Assembly: GCF_026627505.1 (NCBI RefSeq)
Contig: NZ_JAPNLK010000053.1
Span: 1 to 64,000, forward strand
DNA length: 64,000 nt
Origin: Streptomyces sp. H27-H5
GTDB taxonomy: Bacteria; Actinomycetota; Actinomycetes; Streptomycetales; Streptomycetaceae
Reading direction: 5' to 3'
In this document: positions 41,119-48,969 of the stretch, one piece after another
Position numbering within the stretch: position 1 is the stretch's first letter
Layout of the letters: each line of letters opens with the position of its first letter
The notes under the pieces: generated by a model
Told to the model about the DNA's origin: nothing
The model's database searches: none
The model's input: only the letters and a program-made list of their open reading frames with translations
Program-made: the position numbers and the translations under genes

Positions 41119-42777
41119 GTGCCACTCGTGCGGATCGGACTGCTCACGGAAGGTGGTTATCCGTATGCGACGGGAGAGGCCAGGCTGTGGTGCGACCGGC
41201 TCGTGCGCGGGCTGCCGCAGCACGAGTTCGAGCTGTACGCGCTGAGTCGCAGCGCCGAGCAGGAGGAGCGCGGCAAGGTGCCCCTCCCGCGCCAGGTCAC
41301 ACGGGTGCGGACCGCCCCGCTGTGGGCCCCCGGCGACGACGGGCGGACACACTCCCGGCGTGAGCGGCGACGGTTCGCCGACTGCTTCAAGGACCTGGTC
41401 CGCGGCATCTGCGCCGGCGAGGCCGAACCCTTCGCCGCCGGCCTGTACGGACTGGCCGAACTGGCCCGGGAACAGGGCGGGATGTACGCCGCCCTGCGGT
41501 CCGAGACCGCGGTGCGGGCGGTGGAGTCCGCCTGCCGGGCGCCGGGCGCGAGCCGCACCGTGCGGAGCGCCCAGGTACGGGACCTGCTGGAGTTCGTGGA
41601 CGAACTGGAGCGCGCGCTGCGGCCGTTGTCCCTCGACTGGTACGAGGACCTCGGACAGGTCGACGTCTGCCACGCGACGGCGGGCGGCGTGGCGGCGATC
41701 CCCGGACTGCTGGCCAAACGCTTCTTCGGAGTGCCGCTCCTGGTCACCGAGTACGGGGTCCAGCTCCGGGCGCACTACCTCGACCACTCCGAGGAGGAAC
41801 GCCCCGCCGTACGGGCCCTCCTGGCCGCCTTCCACACCCGGCTCGCCGCCGAGATCTACGCCCGGGCCGACCTCCTGACCCCCGGCAACGCCCACGCCCG
41901 CCGCTGGCAGGAACGCTGCGGGGCCGTCCGGGAACGGATGCGCACCGTCTACCCCGGGATGGAGGCGGACCGATTCGCCACCGTCGGGGAGGACCCCGGG
42001 TGCGGGGACCCGGACACGCTGGTGTGGGTCGGCCGGATAGAGCCCGCCAAGGACCTGATCGCCCTCCTGCACGCCTTCGCGGAGGTGCGCAAGGCCGCGC
42101 CGGGGACCCGGCTGCGGATCTTCGCCACCGCCGTGGCCCCGGACTACCTCGCCGACTGCCGCTCGCTCGCGGCGCAGCTCTTCCCCGACGAGGCGGCCGA
42201 CGCCCACGCGGTCGGCGAGAACCCCGTCACCTTCGAGGAGATCGGCGGACCCGACGCCCCCTCCTCCGCCGAGGCGTACGGCACCGGCCGGGTCGTCGTG
42301 CTGTCCTCGGTCATCGAGGGCTTCCCCATCACCCTCGCCGAGGCGATGTTCTGCGGCCGGGCCACCGTCTCCACCGACGTCGGCGCCGTTTGCGAGGTCA
42401 TCGGCGGAACCGGCCTCGTCGTACCGCCCCGCAACCCGCGCGCGCTCGCCGACGCCTGCCTGTCGCTGCTGCGGGACCCCGAGCGGGCCCAACGGCTCGG
42501 CTCCGCCGCCCGGGCCCGCGCCCTGGAGCTGTTCACCGTCGAACAGAACGTCGAGGCCTTCCGGGAGAGCTACCTGCGGCTCCTCGCCCGGGGCTCCGCC
42601 CGGCCCGACGGGGAGGTCCCCTTCTCCCGACCGCCCGAGGCGCGCGTCCCCGGGCACTGGACCACACCCACCTGGGCGTCGGTACCCGAGCCGGCCGCAG
42701 GGGCCGCGGCCGGCCCCGGGCCCGCCCTGCCGAACGCGGGGTCGGCTCCCGCTCCGAACACGGAGGCAGCGGTATGA
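41119..42777 (+). CDS. PelF-like glycosyltransferase (DUF3492, GT4)
   Basis: The protein has 552 residues. The N-terminal DUF3492 domain begins RIGLLTEGGYPYATGEARLWCDRLVRGLPQHEFELYALSR, characteristic of PelF-type glycosyltransferases, and contains LLVTEYGVQLRAHYL. The C-terminal GT4 Rossmann domain has LVWVGRIEPAKDLIALLHAFAEVRK and the E-x7-E motif in EGFPITLAEAMFCGRATVSTDVGAVCEVIGGTG. PelF polymerises an N-acetylhexosamine-containing polysaccharide in Pel systems. The tail of about 50 residues is Pro/Ala-rich. GTG 41119 is preferred (GGGAG seven bases upstream); GTG 41128 is the alternative. It opens a four-gene operon. Confidence 0.86.
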   Translation: MPLVRIGLLTEGGYPYATGEARLWCDRLVRGLPQHEFELYALSRSAEQEERGKVPLPRQVTRVRTAPLWAPGDDGRTHSRRERRRFADCFKDLVRGICAGEAEPFAAGLYGLAELAREQGGMYAALRSETAVRAVESACRAPGASRTVRSAQVRDLLEFVDELERALRPLSLDWYEDLGQVDVCHATAGGVAAIPGLLAKRFFGVPLLVTEYGVQLRAHYLDHSEEERPAVRALLAAFHTRLAAEIYARADLLTPGNAHARRWQERCGAVRERMRTVYPGMEADRFATVGEDPGCGDPDTLVWVGRIEPAKDLIALLHAFAEVRKAAPGTRLRIFATAVAPDYLADCRSLAAQLFPDEAADAHAVGENPVTFEEIGGPDAPSSAEAYGTGRVVVLSSVIEGFPITLAEAMFCGRATVSTDVGAVCEVIGGTGLVVPPRNPRALADACLSLLRDPERAQRLGSAARARALELFTVEQNVEAFRESYLRLLARGSARPDGEVPFSRPPEARVPGHWTTPTWASVPEPAAGAAAGPGPALPNAGSAPAPNTEAAV

Positions 42778-43664
42778 CCGGCACCAGCGTCGAGCACGTC
42801 ACCCCGGTCGCGCCGCGGCGCAGACCCGCCGGCGACCCGGTGAAGGCACTCCTGCACCGGCACCGCGCCCTGTGCGAACGCGCCGTCGACCCGCTGGAGA
42901 TCGCCGCCGGGCTGGAGGCCCACGGCATCACCGACCGCACCGCCGCCCGCTTCCGCCACCGGGACGTCTTCTCGCTCGCCGAGGAACTGTACGCGCGGAC
43001 CCCCCGCGGGGACGCCCCGCCCACCCCGCCCGACGCCGTCGCCGGCTCCCCGGTCGTACTGCGCGGCTTCGGATACTCCTTGCTCCCCGGGGCCCTGGCG
43101 CTCGGCACGACCGCCGCCGGGATCCCCTGGGCCGGACCGCTCTCCGCGGTGGCCGCCGTCGCCGTGCTGGTGTGGCCCGGGCGGACCGTCGGGGGGCGGT
43201 TCCCCGGCCTGATCCACCTGCTCGCGGCAGCCGCCGTCGGCTGGGCCGTCCACCGGCACGGCCCGGCCCTCGGCGTCGCCCTCGCGGTCGCCGCCGCCCC
43301 CGGGTACCTGATCGGGGCCGGCTTCGCCGCACGGGCCCGACGCAGGCTCGCCGGGAGCCGGGCCCTGGAGGACTTCGCCGACGGGATCCGGCCCCTGCTG
43401 GCCGCGGCCGTCACCGCCTTCGTCGCGGCCGCCACGGGGGCGGCCGCGCTCGCCGGCACACCCCTCGCGGCGGCCCTGCCGCTCGCGGTGCTGCTCTTCC
43501 TCACCCGGCTGCTGCTCGGGCACGGCGCACACCGCGTGCCCGTGGCGGGGGCCCTCGCCCTCGCCCTCGTCCCGATCCCGGCGGTGCAGTGCGCCGCCGC
43601 GGCGGGACTCCTCGTCCACGCCTTCCGCGCGCTGACCCGTGCCTCCGCACACGCGCGTCCCTGA
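42774..43664 (+). CDS. Polytopic membrane protein of the Pel-like operon
   Basis: The protein has 296 residues. A soluble N-terminus of about 95 residues contains KALLHRHRALCERAVDPLEIAAGLEAHGITDRTAARFRHRDVFSLAEELYAR, a helical region I do not recognise. It is followed by about seven or eight hydrophobic segments rich in Ala, Gly and Leu (e.g. LLPGALALGTTAAGIPWAGPL, FPGLIHLLAAAAVGWAVH). PelG flippases are longer and have 12 helices, so this is not an obvious PelG. It could replace the polysaccharide exporter. ATG 42774 overlaps the glycosyltransferase stop. Confidence 0.8.
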   Translation: MTGTSVEHVTPVAPRRRPAGDPVKALLHRHRALCERAVDPLEIAAGLEAHGITDRTAARFRHRDVFSLAEELYARTPRGDAPPTPPDAVAGSPVVLRGFGYSLLPGALALGTTAAGIPWAGPLSAVAAVAVLVWPGRTVGGRFPGLIHLLAAAAVGWAVHRHGPALGVALAVAAAPGYLIGAGFAARARRRLAGSRALEDFADGIRPLLAAAVTAFVAAATGAAALAGTPLAAALPLAVLLFLTRLLLGHGAHRVPVAGALALALVPIPAVQCAAAAGLLVHAFRALTRASAHARP

Positions 43665-43730
43665 GCCCTTCGGAGCCGACGCCGAAGCGTTGTACCCCCA
43701 TGTCGACCCCACCACCCAAGGAGAAACAGG

Positions 43731-43769
43731 ATGACCGGCCAGCCGAACAACCAAGGGGCCGCGCGATGA
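43731..43769 (+). CDS. 12-codon ORF coupled to the epimerase gene
   Basis: ATG 43731 stands seven bases after AAGGAG. The ORF encodes MTGQPNNQGAAR and its TGA (43767-43769) overlaps the epimerase ATG (43766) in ATGA. The epimerase start has no ribosome site of its own, so this tiny ORF may load ribosomes for it. The alternative is that the epimerase starts in frame at ATG 43700. Confidence 0.4.
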   Translation: MTGQPNNQGAAR

Positions 43770-44761
43770 GGGTGCTGCTGATCGGAGCCAACGGATACCT
43801 CGGCCGCTACGTCGCGGACCGACTGCTCGCCGACCCCGCCGTCCAGCTCACCGCGCTCGGCCGCGGAGACGACGCGGACGTCCGCTTCGACCTCGCCACC
43901 GGCAGCCCCGGAGCGCTCACCCGCTTCCTCGACGCCGTCCACCCGGGCGTCGTCATCAACTGCGCGGGCGCCACCCGCGGCGGCGCCCGGGAACTCACCC
44001 GGCACAACACCGTCGCCGTCGCCACCATCTGCGAGTCGCTGCGCCGCAGCGGCTGCGGGGCCCGGCTCGTCCAGCTCGGCTGCGCCGCCGAGTACGGGCC
44101 CAGCCAGCCCGGATCGTCCACGGCCGAGGACGCCGTCCCGAGACCCGGCGGACCGTACGGCGTCAGCAAGCTGGCCGCGACCGAGCTGGTGCTCGGCTCC
44201 GGGCTGGACGCCGTCGTGCTGCGGATCTTCTCGCCCGTCGGACCCGGCACCCCGGCCGGCTCCCCGCTCGGCCGGCTCGCCGAGGCCATGCGGCGCGCCA
44301 TGCAGTCCGGCGACGGCGAGCTCAAGCTCAGCGGACTCGGGGTGCAGCGGGACTTCGTGGACGTCCGCGACGTCGCGCGCGCCGTCCACGCGGCCTCGCT
44401 GTCCGCCGCGCAGGGCGTCGTGAACATCGGCACCGGTCGCGCGGTCCGCCTGCGCGAGGCGGCCGGCGTGCTCGCCCGGGTCGCGGGGTACGGCGGCGCC
44501 CTCCACGAACTCGACCTGCCGCAACAGCCGCACGCCCACCCGGGCCGGCCGCCGGGCCTCGCGGCCATCGGTTCGCCGCGCTCCGAGGCGACGGCCGAGC
44601 AACTGGCCGCGTCGGCCCCCCAGGCCCCGTACCCGGACGGCTGCGGCGCCTGGCAGCAGGCCGACGTGCGCACCGCCCGCGACCGGCTCGGCTGGCGTCC
44701 CCGGATCAACCTGGAGGAGTCCCTGGCCGACATCTGGATGGAGGCGGCGTGCCGCATCTGA
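43766..44761 (+). CDS. NAD-dependent epimerase/dehydratase (SDR) family protein
   Basis: The protein has 331 residues. The Rossmann start MRVLLIGANGYLGRYVADRLL includes the GxxGxxG nucleotide motif; the catalytic YxxxK is in GGPYGVSKLAATE; QRDFVDVRDVARAVHAA is typical of UDP-sugar epimerases and dTDP-hexose reductases. The TGATRGG region (CAGATRGGARE) and lack of an early Asp suggest NADP or NAD; specificity is open. In a Pel-like context it would supply a UDP-N-acetylhexosamine C4-epimer. Start choice: 43766 fits the family N-terminus; 43700 would add MSTPPPKEKQDDRPAEQPRG. Confidence 0.83.
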   Translation: MRVLLIGANGYLGRYVADRLLADPAVQLTALGRGDDADVRFDLATGSPGALTRFLDAVHPGVVINCAGATRGGARELTRHNTVAVATICESLRRSGCGARLVQLGCAAEYGPSQPGSSTAEDAVPRPGGPYGVSKLAATELVLGSGLDAVVLRIFSPVGPGTPAGSPLGRLAEAMRRAMQSGDGELKLSGLGVQRDFVDVRDVARAVHAASLSAAQGVVNIGTGRAVRLREAAGVLARVAGYGGALHELDLPQQPHAHPGRPPGLAAIGSPRSEATAEQLAASAPQAPYPDGCGAWQQADVRTARDRLGWRPRINLEESLADIWMEAACRI

Positions 44762-45498
44762 CCACGTCGGAGGCGACGTCCGCGGCCACCGGCGCGGGCC
44801 GGATGGGCCTCGGGATCCCCGGGTACGCGCACCCGCTGCTCGCCCCGGTGGAATGGGCCGAGCTGACCCGGCCCGGCACCCCCCTGCACTGGGCCGTCCT
44901 CAACGTCTCGGACGGCCCGGGCGGGCGCCCCGACCCGCACTGCACGGAAGCCACCGCGAAGCTCCGCGACGCGGGCGGCACCGTCGTCGGCCATCTCGCG
45001 ATGCGAGACGGAACGCGCGCGTTCGGGGAGCTGATCTCCGACGCCCACCGCTTCCGGGACTGGTACGGGGTGGGCGGTTTCTACCTCGCCGACACCCCCT
45101 GCGACAAGGCGGACCTGGAGGGCGTCCGCCGGGTCGTGGACACCCTGCGCGGGCTCGGCGACGGACTGCGCGTCGTGCTCGGACACGGCACGCACCCGTA
45201 CGCCGGCTTCGCCGAAGCCGCAGATCAGCTGGTCACCTTCGCCGGGACCTGGGCCGACTACCGCTGGTCGCAGGTGGCGGAGTGGACGGCCGAGTACCCG
45301 CCGGAACTCTTCTGCCACCTGGTGCACGGGGTTCCGCGCACCCACCTGGACGAGGCCGTGCGCATCGCCCGGTGGCAGGGCGCCGGCACGGTCTGGTTCA
45401 CGGACCGGCGCAGCACTCCGGCGCGGGACCCCTGGGCCTCGATGCCCGGGTACTGGGACGAAATCGTCTCGCGGATCGGGACGAGTGTCTCGGAATGA
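44749..45498 (+). CDS. Spherulin-4/GH135-like glycoside hydrolase
   Basis: The protein has 249 residues and lacks a signal peptide. It is a TIM-barrel hydrolase of the spherulation-specific family 4 (GH135-like): LGIPGYAHPLLAPVEWAELTRPGTPLHWAVLNVSDGPG, TVVGHLAMRDGTRAF, GVGGFYLADTPCDKADLEG and QVAEWTAEYPPELFCHLVHGVP. Characterised relatives (fungal Sph3/Ega3, PelA hydrolase domain) cut alpha-1,4-linked galactosamine polymers. The GTG 44749 start follows GGAGG and overlaps the epimerase end by 13 bases. In this context it would trim or release the polymer. Confidence 0.82.
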   Translation: MPHLTTSEATSAATGAGRMGLGIPGYAHPLLAPVEWAELTRPGTPLHWAVLNVSDGPGGRPDPHCTEATAKLRDAGGTVVGHLAMRDGTRAFGELISDAHRFRDWYGVGGFYLADTPCDKADLEGVRRVVDTLRGLGDGLRVVLGHGTHPYAGFAEAADQLVTFAGTWADYRWSQVAEWTAEYPPELFCHLVHGVPRTHLDEAVRIARWQGAGTVWFTDRRSTPARDPWASMPGYWDEIVSRIGTSVSE

Positions 45499-45540
45499 AG
45501 TCGGGCGTGGCAGTGTTACGGAACAGAACAAACCTTTGAT

Positions 45541-45568
45541 GCTCCCCGCGGCTGCGGGGATGACCCTG
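45541..45568. repeat. Single type I-E CRISPR-like repeat unit
   Basis: GCTCCCCGCGGCTGCGGGGATGACCCTG has the CCCCGC-loop-GCGGGGATGA layout of actinobacterial type I-E repeats. The translated opposite strand contains HPRSRGEH, the familiar conceptual product of such repeats. No second copy, spacers or cas genes are within the window, so it is not an array. It lies 9 bases upstream of moeZ. Confidence 0.5.
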
Positions 45569-45576
45569 GAGTCCCC

Positions 45577-46755
45577 GTGTCGCTGCCACCCCTGGTTGAG
45601 CCGGCTGCCGAGCTCACCGTTGACGAGGTCCGTCGGTACTCCCGCCACCTGATCATCCCGGACGTCGGGATGGACGGGCAGAAGCGCCTGAAGAACGCCA
45701 AGGTGCTCGCGGTGGGCGCCGGCGGCCTCGGCTCTCCCGCCCTCATGTACCTGGCCGCGGCCGGCGTGGGCACCCTGGGCATCGTGGAGTTCGACGAGGT
45801 CGACGAGTCGAACCTCCAGCGCCAGATCATCCACAGCCAGGCGGACATCGGCCGGTCCAAGGCCGAGTCGGCCCGCGACAGCGTGCTGGGCATCAACCCG
45901 TACGTCAACGTGGTCCTTCACGAAGAGCGGCTCGAAGCCGAGAACGTGATGGAGATCTTCAGCCAGTACGACCTCATCGTCGACGGCACGGACAACTTCG
46001 CCACGCGCTACCTGGTCAACGACGCCTGCGTGCTGCTGAACAAGCCGTACGTGTGGGGTTCGATCTACCGCTTCGACGGTCAGGCCTCGGTCTTCTGGTC
46101 CGAGCACGGGCCGTGCTACCGCTGCCTGTACCCGGAGCCGCCGCCGCCGGGCATGGTCCCGAGCTGCGCCGAGGGCGGCGTGCTGGGCGTGCTGTGCGCG
46201 TCGATCGGGTCCATCCAGGTCACCGAGGCCATCAAGGTCCTCACGGGTGTCGGCGAGTCGCTGGTCGGCCGTCTGATGATCTACGACGCCCTGGAGATGC
46301 AGTACCGCCAGGTCAAGGTCCGCAAGGACCCCGACTGCGCGGTCTGCGGTCCCAACGCGACCGTCAAGGAACTCATCGACTACGAGGCCTTCTGCGGCGT
46401 CGTGTCGGAGGAGGCCCAGGAGGCCGCCGCGGGTTCGACGATCACTCCCAAGCAGCTCAAGGAGTGGATCGACAACGACGAGCCCATCGAGATCATCGAC
46501 GTCCGCGAGATCAACGAGTACGAGATCGTGTCGATCCCCGGCGCGAAGCTGATCCCCAAGGGCGAGTTCCTGATGGGCACCGCCCTCCAGGACCTGCCGC
46601 AGGACAAGCGCATCGTCTTGCACTGCAAGACGGGTGTCCGCAGTGCGGAAGTCCTCGCGGTCCTGAAGTCGGCGGGCTTCTCCGACGCGGTCCACGTCGG
46701 CGGCGGCGTCATCGGCTGGGTGCACCAGATCGAGCCCGACAAGCCGGTCTACTAG
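45577..46755 (+). CDS. moeZ: Adenylyltransferase/sulfurtransferase MoeZ
   Basis: The protein has 392 residues. The E1-like adenylylation domain has VLAVGAGGLGSPALMYLAAAGVG (ATP loop), and the zinc sites CYRCLYP and CAVCGPN. Residues 285-392 are a rhodanese domain with the active-site loop HCKTGVRS. MoeZ activates and thiolates small sulfur-carrier proteins for molybdopterin and secondary metabolite synthesis. GTG 45577 is used. A 22-bp hairpin follows. In M. tuberculosis the orthologue is Rv3206c, next to the DUF3152 gene; here the ABC/Pel cassette intervenes. Confidence 0.95.
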   Translation: MSLPPLVEPAAELTVDEVRRYSRHLIIPDVGMDGQKRLKNAKVLAVGAGGLGSPALMYLAAAGVGTLGIVEFDEVDESNLQRQIIHSQADIGRSKAESARDSVLGINPYVNVVLHEERLEAENVMEIFSQYDLIVDGTDNFATRYLVNDACVLLNKPYVWGSIYRFDGQASVFWSEHGPCYRCLYPEPPPPGMVPSCAEGGVLGVLCASIGSIQVTEAIKVLTGVGESLVGRLMIYDALEMQYRQVKVRKDPDCAVCGPNATVKELIDYEAFCGVVSEEAQEAAAGSTITPKQLKEWIDNDEPIEIIDVREINEYEIVSIPGAKLIPKGEFLMGTALQDLPQDKRIVLHCKTGVRSAEVLAVLKSAGFSDAVHVGGGVIGWVHQIEPDKPVY

Positions 46756-46773
46756 GTCCCTGCCGAACGAACC

Positions 46774-46819
46774 ACCTCACAGGGCCCCCACCGCGAGCGC
46801 GGTGGGGGCCCTGTGAGGT
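46774..46819. terminator. Bidirectional terminator after moeZ
   Basis: The arms 46774-46795 and 46798-46819 pair perfectly over about 22 bp (core CAGGGCCCCCACCGC) with a minimal loop. It serves moeZ and the convergent hydrolase gene. Confidence 0.85.
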
Positions 46820-46844
46820 TGACAGCTGACCGGCCGTACCGGAC

Positions 46845-48443
46845 TCAGGTGCCCTCGGGCGCCACCGACTGTTGCTGAGTCGGCGTGGCCGACTCGCTCC
46901 GGGTGCAGACGGTGCCACTGGCCGGCACCTTCCCGTCCAGCAGGTAGGTGTCCACCGCCTTCTGCACGCACGGGTCGCCGCTGTTGTACGCGCCGTGGCC
47001 CTGCCCCTTGTACGTCAGCTCCACGCCGACGCCCGGGCCGAGCCGCTCGACCATCTTGCGCGCGCCCTCGTACGGGGTGGCCGGGTCACCGGTGTTGCCG
47101 ATCACCACGATCGGGGCGGCCCCCGGAGCGGAGACGTCCGGGGTGTCCCAGGCGCCGGCCACCGGCCAGCCGGTGCAGCTCATCAGGGCCCAGCCGAGGA
47201 AGTCCCCGAAGACGGGCGAGGCCGCGCGGAACTCCCCGAGCTTGGCCTTGGTCTGCGCGAGCGAGTAACGCTCCTTGGAGTCGGCGCAGTTGATCGCCGT
47301 GTTCGCGGCGCCGATGTTGCTGTACCGGCCCTGCTGGTCCCGGCCGTTGAGCGCGTCGGACAGCGCCATCAGCAGTTGCCCCTGGCCGCCCTCGGCCTCG
47401 TCCAGGCCCTGTTCGAGCAGCGGCCACAGTTCCGTCGAGTACAGGGACTGGGCGATGCCGTTGGTCGCGGCGGACTCGGTGAGTTCGCGGTCGCCGATGC
47501 CGGGGATGGGTTTGGCCGCCAACTGCTTCTGCAGTTTGACGATGTTGTCCTCGATCTCCTTGACGCTGTTGCCCTGGAGCCGGCAGGCGTCGCCGCGATC
47601 CACGCAGTCCTGGGCCCAGTTGTCGAGGGCGAGTTGGAAGCCCTTCGCCTGGCCCAGGGAGCCTTCCTCGGAGGTCTTGGTCGGGTCGACCACGGCGTCG
47701 AAGACGGCCCGGCCTACGTTCTTCGGGAAGAGGTGGGCGTAGACCCCGCCGAGTTCGGTGCCGTAGGAGATGCCGAAGTAGTTCAGCTTCTCGTCGCCGA
47801 GGGCCTGGCGGACGCGGTCGAGGTCGCGGGCGGCGTTCTCGGTGCCGACGTGGGGGAGCAGCTTGCCGGACTTGGTCGAGCAGGCCTGCTGGTACTTCTT
47901 GATGTTGTCGAGGAAGACCTTCTGCTGCTCCGGCGTGGTCGGGCTGGAGTCGGAGGCGTAGTACGCGTCCAGCTGCTTGTCGTTCTCGCATCGGACGGGC
48001 GCGCTGCGGCCCACCCCGCGGGGGTCGAAGCTGACCAGGTCGTACCGCTGCCGCAGGCCGTCGTACTCCTTGGCGGCGCCGGGGAGGGTGGTGATGCCCG
48101 ATCCGCCGGGACCGCCGAAGTTGAAGACGAGGGAACCGATCCGCTTGTCCTGATCGCGGGCCTTGGCCCGGATCAGCGCCAGAGGAATCGTTTCTCCTTC
48201 AGGCTTGGCGTAGTCGAGGGGCACGTCGAGCGTGGCGCACTGCCAGTCCTTGCCCGGAGCCTGCCCGCCGCCCTCGGCGGCGGTGGGGGGATCGCAGTCA
48301 CCCCACTTCAGGGACGTGGCGCCCGAGGCACTGCCGCCCCCGGTCTTCTTGTCCTTGCTCCCGTCGTCGGAACAGGCGCTGGTGCTGACCAGCGCGGCGG
48401 CGAGGGCGGCGGCAGCGGTGACCCGCAGGGCGTTTCTCGGCAT
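46845..48443 (-). CDS. Secreted lipoprotein alpha/beta-hydrolase (tripeptidyl aminopeptidase-like)
   Basis: The protein has 532 residues. Signal peptide and lipobox: MPRNALRVTAAAALAAALVSTSAC (Cys about 24). The catalytic domain has FNFGGPGGSG (oxyanion), YFGISYGTELGG (nucleophile Ser), the acid in VIGNTGDPATPYEG and the histidine in YKGQGHGAYNSGD, with the C-terminal TAP-like domain. Homologues are proline- or tripeptidyl aminopeptidases of the S33 family. It may supply peptides for the nearby oligopeptide transporter. ATG 48443 is chosen from the signal peptide. Confidence 0.88.
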   Translation of the reverse strand: MPRNALRVTAAAALAAALVSTSACSDDGSKDKKTGGGSASGATSLKWGDCDPPTAAEGGGQAPGKDWQCATLDVPLDYAKPEGETIPLALIRAKARDQDKRIGSLVFNFGGPGGSGITTLPGAAKEYDGLRQRYDLVSFDPRGVGRSAPVRCENDKQLDAYYASDSSPTTPEQQKVFLDNIKKYQQACSTKSGKLLPHVGTENAARDLDRVRQALGDEKLNYFGISYGTELGGVYAHLFPKNVGRAVFDAVVDPTKTSEEGSLGQAKGFQLALDNWAQDCVDRGDACRLQGNSVKEIEDNIVKLQKQLAAKPIPGIGDRELTESAATNGIAQSLYSTELWPLLEQGLDEAEGGQGQLLMALSDALNGRDQQGRYSNIGAANTAINCADSKERYSLAQTKAKLGEFRAASPVFGDFLGWALMSCTGWPVAGAWDTPDVSAPGAAPIVVIGNTGDPATPYEGARKMVERLGPGVGVELTYKGQGHGAYNSGDPCVQKAVDTYLLDGKVPASGTVCTRSESATPTQQQSVAPEGT

Positions 48444-48573
48444 GCACCCATCCTGTGGGTGAACGGGCCGGTCCGCGCGTGCGATGAGCCATCCGGGTGG
48501 GGCGCCCGAGCGCCGCCGTTCCCGGCCGCCGGGGGTGCCGGCCGGCGGTGCGTCCGGGCCGCTCGGACGCAGG

Positions 48574-48960
48574 TCAGGCGCCGCTCAGGAGCCGCTTCGC
48601 CGCCGCGCGACCCGTGGCCACGCAGGCCGCGACGCCCACGCCCTCGCCTCGGGGGAGGCCTCGCGCAGCCAGGACCACTTGTTGGAGAGGAACGAGACGG
48701 CCTTCAGGGTGTGGCCGTCCGTCGGCGGGACCAGGAAACCGTTGCCCTCGGGCAACAGGTTCGCCCGGGCGCGGGAGAACGCCATGGTGATGACGGCCGT
48801 CGAGGCGTACGGGACGGCCGCGAGTTCCGCCTCGGCCAAGGGCGAGTGCGGGCGCAGCAGTTCCGCCGCCGCGAAGGCGGGGAGCGCGAGCACCACGGCG
48901 TCCGCCTCCATCGTCAGCACGCCGTCGTCCGTGACGTCGGCCGGGTACGTCGCGCTCTGC
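48574..48960 (-). pseudogene. Remnant of protoporphyrinogen oxidase gene (hemY/hemG type)
   Basis: One minus-strand frame reads DVTDDGVLTMEADAVVLALPAFAAAELLRPHSPLAEAEL ... NLLPEGNGFLVPPTDGHTLKAVSFLSNKWSWLREASPEA, matching the middle of FAD-dependent protoporphyrinogen oxidase. A second frame, ending at 48574, reads EGVGVAACVATGRAAAKRLLSGA, the C-terminal FAD motif of the same protein. The intervening part (well over 100 residues in the family) and the N-terminal half are missing and the frames do not join. It is a pseudogene with an internal deletion and 5' truncation. Confidence 0.8.
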
Positions 48961-48969
48961 CACGGCCAG

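Noticed and set aside
45541..45568. CRISPR array
   Set aside because: Only one repeat-like unit is present. There is no second repeat, spacer or cas gene, so I list it only as an isolated element.
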